Source of the DNA: Lysobacter dokdonensis DS-58
Lineage (GTDB): Bacteria; Pseudomonadota; Gammaproteobacteria; Xanthomonadales; Xanthomonadaceae
DNA length: 64,000 bases
Reading direction: 5' to 3'
Assembly (NCBI RefSeq): GCF_000770795.1
Contig: NZ_JRKJ01000023.1
Span: forward strand, 157,200 to 221,199
Below, piece by piece: positions 57,330 to 64,000 of the stretch (position 1 is the first letter of the stretch; the number at the start of each line of letters is the position of its first letter). A model generated the notes under the pieces. The model had not been told where the DNA came from. It did no database searches and saw only the letters and a program-made list of their open reading frames with translations. Position numbers and translations under genes: made by a program.

Positions 57330-58106
57330 TCAGAAACCGTAGCGCAGGAATCCGCCGTCGACCGCGATGCATTCGCCCGTGACATAGGACGCCGCCGGCA
57401 GGCACAGGAACGCCACCGCCGCGGCCACTTCCTCCGGTTCGCCGATACGGCCGAGCGGCGTGCGCAGCAGGACTTCGTCGAGATAGTCGGGGTCGGCGAG
57501 CTTGTCGTGCGTGCGCCGCGTGCGGATGTACCAGGGCGCGACCGCGTTGACGCGGATGCCGTCCTCGGCCCATTCCACGGCGAGGTTCTTCGTCATCTGG
57601 TGCATCGCCGCCTTGCTCATGCCGTACGGCGCGCCGCTGCGCACGTGCGTCGTGCCCGACACGCTGCCGACGTTCACGATGCTCGAGGCCGCGTGCTTCG
57701 TCAGGAGGGGAAAGGCGTAGCGCGAAAGTTCGAACGCGGAGAACAGGTTGATCTCGAAGATCTTCCGCCACTCCTCCTCGCTGTATTCCACCGCCGCGCG
57801 CGTCAGGTTCCCGCCGGCGTTGTTGACGAGGATGTGCAGGCCTTCGCCGAAGTCCTCCACCCAATCGAGAAGCTCGCGGCGCTGGTCGTCCTCGGCGACA
57901 TCGGCGACGAAGCCCTGCACGTCGCGGTCGGGGAAGTCTTCGGCCAGCTCGGCGCGCGCCGATTCCAGCGAGGCCGCATCGCGCGCGGCGAGCAGCACGT
58001 CGGCCCCGAAGCCGAGCAACTCGCGCGCGATCGCGCGCCCGATGCCCGCGCTGCCGCCGGTGACCAGGGCGAGTTGTCCATCCAGCCGCCAACGCTTCGG
58101 ATCCAT
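57330..58106 (-). CDS. Short-chain dehydrogenase/reductase (tropinone reductase-like)
   Basis: 258 aa SDR: nucleotide motif TGGSAGIG (16-23), NNAG (95-98), catalytic Ser near 148-150, Tyr161 and Lys165 (YGMSK). The closest subgroup by overall sequence is the tropinone reductase-like/3-oxoacyl reductase branch. Cytoplasmic NAD(P)H-dependent reductase; substrate unknown. Confidence 0.87.
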   Translation of the reverse strand: MDPKRWRLDGQLALVTGGSAGIGRAIARELLGFGADVLLAARDAASLESARAELAEDFPDRDVQGFVADVAEDDQRRELLDWVEDFGEGLHILVNNAGGNLTRAAVEYSEEEWRKIFEINLFSAFELSRYAFPLLTKHAASSIVNVGSVSGTTHVRSGAPYGMSKAAMHQMTKNLAVEWAEDGIRVNAVAPWYIRTRRTHDKLADPDYLDEVLLRTPLGRIGEPEEVAAAVAFLCLPAASYVTGECIAVDGGFLRYGF

Positions 58107-58177
58107 GCCGCCTGCCTCGTTTGCGTCCCGTCGGGTCGGCGTAGGATAGCCGCAGCCTTCCAACGGACGCCGCCACG

Positions 58178-58480
58178 ATGTCGCGACTGCTGCTCGCTGT
58201 GTGTTGTGCCCTGGCCCTGTCGGCCTGCTCGCGCCCCGAGAAACCCGAAACCGAGCGCCCGCCGGCACCGCAGGCCAACGCGACCCTGCCGGATGCGGAA
58301 ACCTGGGACGACGCGAGCAAGCGCGAGAAGCCCGCCACCGAGCTCACCCAGGCGATCCAGAAACCGCTGGACCGCGCCCGCTCCGTGGAAGCCACGACCC
58401 TCGAAGCCGCAGACCAACAGCGCGCGGCGATCGACGCGCAGGAACAAGGCAACGCGACGCCCCCGCCGAGCGATCAGTAA
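58178..58480 (+). CDS. Small lipoprotein, unknown function
   Basis: 100 aa. A lipobox LALSACS gives lipidated Cys17, followed by a Pro/Glu/Ala-rich, probably disordered tail. I recognise no family. Convergent with sppA across six bases. Confidence 0.72.
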   Translation: MSRLLLAVCCALALSACSRPEKPETERPPAPQANATLPDAETWDDASKREKPATELTQAIQKPLDRARSVEATTLEAADQQRAAIDAQEQGNATPPPSDQ

Positions 58481-58486
58481 GGCGCG

Positions 58487-60388
58487 TCAGAACTCGCAGA
58501 AGCAGTAGGCCAGCGCCTTCACCGGCGCGCCCGGCTTGCGTTGCAGCGCCGCGTCCAGGAAGCGCAGGTCCGCGTCGACCTGCGGCACGCTGCGCGAGAC
58601 GATGGTGCGCGCGATGCCTTGCGCGAAGCCCGAGTCGCGCATCATCGCGCTGCCCGCGCGGCTGGACACGAAGCCGGCGAAGAACCGCTCGAACGGCGTG
58701 GCTTCGCGCTCGATGTAGCGCACGGTGTACGCATCGGGTTTGTCGAGCTTCGCACGCTTGGCCGCATCGTCGAGCGCGGTCTGCAATCCGCCGAAGTCAT
58801 CGACGAGCCCGCGCTCGCGCGCCTGCGCGCCGGTCCACACGCGGCCACGCGCGATGGCGTCGATCTGCTCGACGGATTTCTTGCGCGCCTGCGCGACGCG
58901 CCCGGTGAAATCGCGGTAGCCCTTGTCGATCACCGACTGGACGATGTCGCCCACCGCCGGATCGAGCGTGCGCGTGATGTCGAACGCACCGGCGAAGCGC
59001 GTCGTGCCCACGCCGTCGGTGTGCACGCCGATCTTGTCGAGTGCGCGCGGCAGCGTCGGGATCACGCCGAAAATGCCGATCGAACCGGTGATGGTCGACG
59101 GATCGGCGTAGATGCGGTCGGCGTTCATCGCGATCCAGTAACCGCCCGACGCGGCGAGGTCGCCCATCGATACGACGACCGGCTTGCCCGCGGCCTGCAG
59201 CGCAACGACTTCGCGGCGGATCTGCTCGGATGCGAACACCTCGCCGCCCGGCGAATCCACGCGCAGCACGACCGCCTTGACGTTTTCGTCGTCGCGCGCC
59301 TCGCGCAGCAACGCCGCGGTGGATTCACCGCCGACGTGGCCCGGCGGCTTCTCGCCGCCTTCGATCTCGCCTTCGGCCACGACGACCGCGACCTGCGGGC
59401 GCAGCGCCGCCGACGGCAGCGCCGCATCGTCGATGTGGCGCAGGTACGTATCGAGCGAGACCTGGCGGAAACCGCCTTCGGCATCGGCGTCGGCGACGCC
59501 GCGCTGCGTGAGCAGCTGGTCGACTTCTTCCTCGGTCTTCAGCCCGTCGACCAGCTTCTGCTGCAACGCGTAGCGCGCCAGGTCGCCGCGCGCGGCGGCG
59601 AGGCCTTCGGGCAACGTGTCGATGCCGGCGGCGAGTTGCTGCGCCGACAGATCGCGCGCCTTCGCGATGTCGCCGAGGAAACGCTGCCAGACATCGTTCA
59701 TCCAGAACAGGTCGGCTTCCTTCGCCTGCGGCGAGGCCGCGTCGAGCACGTAGGGCTCGGCTGCCGACTTGTATTCGCCGACCTTGAACAGATGCACGTC
59801 GACGCCGAGCTTGTCCTGCAAGCCTTCGCGGTAGTACTGGCGATAACGGTCGAGGCCTTCGAGCACCAGCCCGCCCATCGGATCGAGATAGACCTCGTTG
59901 GCCTGCGCGGCGAGCAGGTATTGCTCCTGCATCATGCTGTCGCCGAAAGCGACGACCTGCTTGCCCGACGCGCGCACCTTCGCCAGCGCCGCGGCGACTT
60001 CGCGCAACGATGCGTAACCGGTGGGCTGCAGGCGATCGAAGCGCACGTACACGCGCTCGATGCGCTTGTCCTTCGAGGCCGCGTCCAGCGCGCGCAACAG
60101 ATCGCGCAACTGCACTTCCTCGGTGCCGCCATCGCCCATCGCCTTGGACAACGCGCGGCTGGCGACATCGCTGCTGTACTGCTCGACCAGGCGCCCTTCC
60201 GGTGCGACGACCAGCGTGGTGCGTTCGCTCAACGGCGCGATCCCGCGGCCGGAGAAGGCGAACATCAGGAACACCAGCAACAACCCGAAGAAGATCAGGT
60301 TGAACACCAGGCGCCGGGTGAAATTCATGGCGTCCCAGATCCCCACGATCACGCGGGCGATGGGGCCACGACGGCTGGGTTCGTTCAT
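58487..60388 (-). CDS. sppA: SppA, signal peptide peptidase (67-kDa type)
   Basis: 633 aa inner-membrane serine protease that degrades cleaved signal peptides in the periplasm. An N-terminal transmembrane helix (about 28-46) is followed by two tandem peptidase domains, as in the long E. coli form. The Ser/Lys dyad is visible: Lys207 (VGEYKSAAEP) and Ser414 (LAASGGYW). Gene is complete. Confidence 0.93.
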   Translation of the reverse strand: MNEPSRRGPIARVIVGIWDAMNFTRRLVFNLIFFGLLLVFLMFAFSGRGIAPLSERTTLVVAPEGRLVEQYSSDVASRALSKAMGDGGTEEVQLRDLLRALDAASKDKRIERVYVRFDRLQPTGYASLREVAAALAKVRASGKQVVAFGDSMMQEQYLLAAQANEVYLDPMGGLVLEGLDRYRQYYREGLQDKLGVDVHLFKVGEYKSAAEPYVLDAASPQAKEADLFWMNDVWQRFLGDIAKARDLSAQQLAAGIDTLPEGLAAARGDLARYALQQKLVDGLKTEEEVDQLLTQRGVADADAEGGFRQVSLDTYLRHIDDAALPSAALRPQVAVVVAEGEIEGGEKPPGHVGGESTAALLREARDDENVKAVVLRVDSPGGEVFASEQIRREVVALQAAGKPVVVSMGDLAASGGYWIAMNADRIYADPSTITGSIGIFGVIPTLPRALDKIGVHTDGVGTTRFAGAFDITRTLDPAVGDIVQSVIDKGYRDFTGRVAQARKKSVEQIDAIARGRVWTGAQARERGLVDDFGGLQTALDDAAKRAKLDKPDAYTVRYIEREATPFERFFAGFVSSRAGSAMMRDSGFAQGIARTIVSRSVPQVDADLRFLDAALQRKPGAPVKALAYCFCEF

Positions 60389-60482
60389 TGCGGTAAAGCT
60401 CCTGGCGGAAGTGTGCGCCCGGGACCATGCCCGGGGATCACAAGGTTAGCGGCTGGCGCGTGTGGACTTCATGCGCCGTCGG

Positions 60483-61856
60483 TCATGGCGAGGATTCGCC
60501 ACCGGTGCCTGCGTTCATGGGGACGCGGCCGGAGGTGCGCAAGAAGCGCGTCGACAACAGCACGGCAGCGGTCGTGAGGCCGACGATCAATCCGATCCAC
60601 ATGCCCTGCGGCCCCCAGCCCAACCCCAGGCCGAGCCCCGCCCCCAGCGGCATGCCCACGCCCCAGTAAGCCAGCGCGGCGAGCAGCATCGGGCGCCGCG
60701 TATCGCGCAGGCCGCGCAGCGCGCCTGCGGAGAGGACCTGCACGCCATCGGGGAACTGGAACGCCGCGGCGTACAGCAGCAAGGTCGCGGCGAGCGTCGC
60801 CACCGCCATGTCGGCCGTGTACAGGCCGGCGAGCGCGTGGTTGCCGAACAACAACAGCACGCCGGACACCGCCTGCGTGGCGAACATCAGCACGAAGCCG
60901 GCGAAGGCCGCGCGGCGCAGGCCGTCGCGATCGCCACGGCCGAGGGCGTGGCCGACGCGCACGGTCGTGGCTTCGGCCAGGCCGAACGGAATCATGAAGC
61001 ACAGGCTCGCGACGTTGATCGCGATCTGGTGCGCCGCCGCTTCCACGCCGCCCAGGCGCCCGATGAGCAACGCCGTCACGATGAAGAGGCTGCCTTCCAT
61101 CATCACCGTCACGCCGATCGGCAAGCCGGTGGCGAGCAGCTCGCGCAACGCGCGCCAGCGCGGCGGCTCGAAATGCGCGAACAGGCCCAACGGTGCGAAA
61201 CGTTTCGAACGCCACAGGTACGCGAAGAACGCGATGGCCTGCGCCCACATCATCGCCGCCGAGGCGAGGCCCAACCCGCCCGCGCCGAGTTCGGGCAACC
61301 CCCCGACGCCCCACGTGAGCGCGTAGCCCAGCGGCACGAGCACGACCAGCCCGCCGAACCCGAGGATCATCGTCGGCAGCGTCCAGTGCAGCCCGTCGCT
61401 GAGATAGCGCATGCACAGATAGAGCGTCAGCGCAGGCACGCCCCAACGGATGCCGTGCAGGAACGCGACCGCGCCGGGGCGGATCTCCGGCGCGATGCCC
61501 ATCGGTTCGAGCGCGACGGTCACGACGCTGAGGAAGGCGAACAACACCACGCCGAGCATCGCGGCCAGCCACATCGCCTGGCGGAACAAGGGCGCGATTT
61601 CGCCGCGGCGCCCCGCGCCGTCGAGTTGCGAGACCGCCGGCGGGAAAGCCATCAGCGTGCCCATCGGCACCATCATCGGGAGCCAGAACAAGGCCGTGCC
61701 CACGGCGACGGCCGCGAGCGTGCGCGTGCCGTGGTGGCCGGCGATCACGCTGTCGACGAAACCGATCAGGCCGGTCGAGAGGTGGCCGAGGACGAGGGGA
61801 GCGGCGAGGGTCGCGCTGGTGCGCAGTTCCCGCGCGAACGGGGGCCGTGGGGACAT
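60483..61856 (-). CDS. MATE-family multidrug/Na+-coupled exporter (NorM-like)
   Basis: 457 aa with about 12 transmembrane helices in two related halves. The N-terminal segment LGHLSTGLIGFVDSVIAGHHGTRTLAAVAVG and a matching second-half segment (LPIGVTVMMEGSLF) are typical of the NorM branch of MATE exporters. Substrates usually include cationic dyes and antibiotics; not predictable here. Confidence 0.87.
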   Translation of the reverse strand: MSPRPPFARELRTSATLAAPLVLGHLSTGLIGFVDSVIAGHHGTRTLAAVAVGTALFWLPMMVPMGTLMAFPPAVSQLDGAGRRGEIAPLFRQAMWLAAMLGVVLFAFLSVVTVALEPMGIAPEIRPGAVAFLHGIRWGVPALTLYLCMRYLSDGLHWTLPTMILGFGGLVVLVPLGYALTWGVGGLPELGAGGLGLASAAMMWAQAIAFFAYLWRSKRFAPLGLFAHFEPPRWRALRELLATGLPIGVTVMMEGSLFIVTALLIGRLGGVEAAAHQIAINVASLCFMIPFGLAEATTVRVGHALGRGDRDGLRRAAFAGFVLMFATQAVSGVLLLFGNHALAGLYTADMAVATLAATLLLYAAAFQFPDGVQVLSAGALRGLRDTRRPMLLAALAYWGVGMPLGAGLGLGLGWGPQGMWIGLIVGLTTAAVLLSTRFLRTSGRVPMNAGTGGESSP

Positions 61857-61889
61857 GGGCTATCTTAGCGGGCGTCTAGGGGATGGTTC

Positions 61890-63056
61890 ATGGGCGAAAC
61901 GAACGACAACAGCGCGGCGGCGCCGCGACCGGCGTGCCAGAACTGCGGGGTGCCGCTGCTCGGGGAGCATTGCCACGCCTGCGGCCAGCCGGTGAAGGGG
62001 CTGGTGCGGCATTTCAGCAGCATCATCGGCGATCTGCTCGATACGGTGTTCAACATCGACGCGCGCGTGTTCCGCACGCTGTGGCCGTTGTTCACCAAGC
62101 CGGGCATGTTGTCGCTCGAATATTTCGCCGGCCACCGCATCCGCTACGTCAGCCCGGTGCGGTTGTTCGTGTTCCTGAGCATCGTGGCGTTCTTCGTCGC
62201 GCAGTTGTCGGTGGACTTCAGCGGGGTCAAGGTCGGGTTCGACGGCGGCGACAGCCAGATCGCGAAGGCCACCACCGTCGCGCAGGTCAACGCGCGCCGG
62301 GACGCGGCGGTGAAGGAACTGGAGAAAGCCAAGCGCGACACGAAGGACACGCCGGGCGTCGGCGTGGGCCTGGATGCGGCGATCACCACGATCAACGGGC
62401 AGGCCGACCGCCGCATCGCGATGCTGGAGGCGGCCTCGAAAGCGGGCAAGCCGCCGCCGGCGCCGGGCATCGCCGCCGAAGAGGCCGACGACGACGAGAT
62501 CTCCTTCAACGGCAAACCGTGGGATCCGGTCAAGAACCCGTTGCACGTGGACTGGCTGCCCGATGCGGGCAACAAGAAGCTCAACGATATGGCGGGGCAT
62601 TTGCGCGACAATGTGCACCGCGGCGAGAAGGATCCGAACCTCATCAAGGACGCGGTGCTCAGCACCGTGCCGACGGCGCTGATCCTCATGCTGCCGTTGT
62701 TCGCGCTGATGCTGAAGATCGCCTACGCCTTCAAGCGCCGGCTGTACATGGAACACCTGATCGTGGCGCTGCACAGCCACGCGTTCCTGTGCCTGGCGCT
62801 GCTTGTGATGTTCGGGCTGATGGCCCTGCAGGATTCGGTCGGCGCGATGGCGTCCCCGCTGCATTCCCTCATCAAACTGGGGGAAGTGGCGCTGGGCATC
62901 TGGATGCCGCTTTATTTGCTCATCATGCAAAAACGTGTCTACGGTCAAGGCTGGACCATGACCCTGTTGAAATACTGCGTGCTGGGACTTTGCTACTCCG
63001 TCCTGCTCAGCATCGGTGCCGCGTTCACCATGCTGGCGGGCCTCGTCTGGATGTGA
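61890..63056 (+). CDS. DUF3667 membrane protein with N-terminal zinc ribbon
   Basis: 388 aa. A zinc ribbon is formed by Cys16, Cys19, Cys28 and Cys31 (CQNCG and CHACGQ). The DUF3667 signature HRIRYVSPVRLFVFLSIVAFF follows, then a long soluble segment (about 110-270) and four to five C-terminal helices. No function is known for the family. It is divergent from the MATE gene with 33 bases between. Confidence 0.85.
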   Translation: MGETNDNSAAAPRPACQNCGVPLLGEHCHACGQPVKGLVRHFSSIIGDLLDTVFNIDARVFRTLWPLFTKPGMLSLEYFAGHRIRYVSPVRLFVFLSIVAFFVAQLSVDFSGVKVGFDGGDSQIAKATTVAQVNARRDAAVKELEKAKRDTKDTPGVGVGLDAAITTINGQADRRIAMLEAASKAGKPPPAPGIAAEEADDDEISFNGKPWDPVKNPLHVDWLPDAGNKKLNDMAGHLRDNVHRGEKDPNLIKDAVLSTVPTALILMLPLFALMLKIAYAFKRRLYMEHLIVALHSHAFLCLALLVMFGLMALQDSVGAMASPLHSLIKLGEVALGIWMPLYLLIMQKRVYGQGWTMTLLKYCVLGLCYSVLLSIGAAFTMLAGLVWM

Positions 63057-63057
63057 A

Positions 63058-63369
63058 ATGGTCGTTTACGAAGTCAACCTGGAATTCGACGTCGCCATCG
63101 CCGCGGCCTACCGCGAGTGGCTCTCCGCGCACATCCAGGAGTTGCTGGCGCTGCCGGGCTTCGAGTCTGCGCAGGTGCACGAAGTGATGGATCCGCTCCC
63201 GACGGCGGGCCGCCAGGGCTTGTGCGTGCGGTACATGGTGAGCGACCTCGGCGCGCTGGAAACCTACCAGCGCGAACACGCGCCGCGCCTGCGCGCCGAA
63301 GGGCTCTCGCGCTTCGGCGAGGAAGGCGTGCGTTATCGCCGCCGCGTGTTGCGCGACACCGGGCTGTAA
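63058..63369 (+). CDS. DUF4286 protein
   Basis: 103 aa soluble protein of the DUF4286 family (VVYEVNLEFD start, HEVMDPLP and EYQREHAPRLR-like segments). Starts one base after the DUF3667 stop, so they share an operon. Likely ferredoxin-like/dimeric alpha-beta barrel fold; function unknown. Confidence 0.83.
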   Translation: MVVYEVNLEFDVAIAAAYREWLSAHIQELLALPGFESAQVHEVMDPLPTAGRQGLCVRYMVSDLGALETYQREHAPRLRAEGLSRFGEEGVRYRRRVLRDTGL

Positions 63370-63375
63370 CCCGTT

Positions 63376-64000
63376 CTACTGCGCCAGGCGCACCTGCAGC
63401 CACGCGCTGCGTTGCGCATCGGCGGTCGACAACAACGCCTGCACCAGCGCCGCGCGGTCCTGCGGCGGCACGCGTTGCGCGAGGATCGACAAATCCGCGC
63501 GTTCGGCGTTCGTCATCCGGCGCAGCAGGCGCAACATCGGCGCGTGTTGCGCTTCGGGCAATTGCGCGAGTAAGGCGTGCAGCTTGGGGTAATCGCCGCC
63601 GATCGCAGGACCGAGCAGCCATCCGCGTTGCGCGATGGGGTCGAGCGCATCGAACTGCACGCGCAATTGCGCCTGCTCCTGCGGCGTCTTTTGCGCGAAA
63701 GCCTGCACCGCACTCTCGACCGCTTCGCGCGCGATCCCATCCAGCGCGCGCCACGCGGCATAGCGTTCGCGCAAGCGCATCTGCGTCGCGCGCGGCTGCG
63801 CATCCCACGCGTGCGTGCGTTGCGCGAACGCCTGGCGTTGCGCCGCCGTCCATGACGTCCAGAGCGCCGCCTGGTCGCGCAGGTCCTGCTGCAGCGGCGC
63901 GGGAATGCGTGCGATGGCGGAACTCGTGGACTCGGGCAGCGTGACGCTGCGCGGGATGGGCAGCGGCGTCGCGCGCGTCGCCACGAACGGCGCCGCCGGC
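63376..64000 (-). CDS. DUF3106 protein (partial, N-terminus off window)
   Basis: At least 202 residues in a frame still open at the window edge; a GTG at 63984 is a possible internal start. The repeated pattern W-x-x-L-x-x-x-x-R is typical of DUF3106 (WTSWTAAQRQAFAQR, RERYAAWRALDGIAREAV), a helical exported protein common in this group. It converges on the DUF4286 gene after six bases. In related genomes it lies near a sigma-factor/anti-sigma pair, but that region is outside this window. Confidence 0.78.
   Translation of the reverse strand, partial: PAAPFVATRATPLPIPRSVTLPESTSSAIARIPAPLQQDLRDQAALWTSWTAAQRQAFAQRTHAWDAQPRATQMRLRERYAAWRALDGIAREAVESAVQAFAQKTPQEQAQLRVQFDALDPIAQRGWLLGPAIGGDYPKLHALLAQLPEAQHAPMLRLLRRMTNAERADLSILAQRVPPQDRAALVQALLSTADAQRSAWLQVRLAQ

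Overview
The window is a continuous stretch of a GC-rich bacterial chromosome, densely packed on both strands, with no gene-free gap above about 200 bases. Gene order and protein character point to a gammaproteobacterium of the Lysobacter/Xanthomonas group: lptM-dapF-DUF484-xerC-hslVU, a LytTR kinase/regulator pair (AlgZ/AlgR type) beside hemC, rsmB-fmt-def back to back with lysM-dprA-smg-topA-tsaC, plus rpoD. I see no phage, insertion sequence, CRISPR array or rRNA. The only RNA gene found is one tRNA with anticodon CAU.

Layout. 1-4446: cell-wall and proteostasis operon (lptM, dapF, DUF484, xerC, then hslV-hslU behind its own heat-shock-like promoter). 4460-8993: two tandem periplasmic S9 oligopeptidases and a small membrane protein. 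9054-15905: a patatin-like phospholipase coupled to a WYL regulator, divergent from a three-subunit molybdenum oxidoreductase resembling the sulfite dehydrogenase SoeABC, with a YbjQ-like gene inserted between subunits B and C. 15899-19342: hemC, algR-like, algZ-like, esterase. 19475-21142: membrane TolB/TPR protein.

21146-33921 is the most interesting block. It holds homologues of the recently described D-glutamate pathway enzymes DgcN (D-Glu N-acetyltransferase) and DgcA (N-acetyl-D-Glu racemase), together with a TonB-dependent receptor, a POT-type peptide transporter, a YkvI-like membrane protein, two secreted penicillin-binding-protein-like serine hydrolases, an amidohydrolase, and a divergent XRE-cupin regulator. 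Two near-identical promoter/operator blocks (25 of 30 bases shared) precede the TonB receptor and the first serine hydrolase. My reading, an inference, is a scavenging regulon for D-glutamate-containing peptides such as murein fragments: outer-membrane uptake, periplasmic cleavage, inner-membrane import, then conversion of D-Glu through N-acetyl-D-Glu to N-acetyl-L-Glu.

33941-44923: DUF1801 protein, RsuA/RluE-type pseudouridine synthase, tRNA, an exported alpha/beta hydrolase, rpoD, dtd, an LpxL-like acyltransferase with two PH-domain membrane proteins, and three envelope glycosyltransferases (GT4, GT2, ArnT/PMT-like). 44949-53729: rsmB-fmt-def and the divergent lysM-dprA-smg-topA-tsaC. Here dprA lacks the usual N-terminal domain, and TopA ends in a histone-like lysine/alanine tail. 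53784-64000: two DUF4124 paralogues, a KGG stress protein, a lipoprotein of the sorbosone/glucose dehydrogenase type, an SDR, a small lipoprotein, SppA, a MATE exporter, DUF3667 and DUF4286 proteins, and a DUF3106 protein cut by the window edge.
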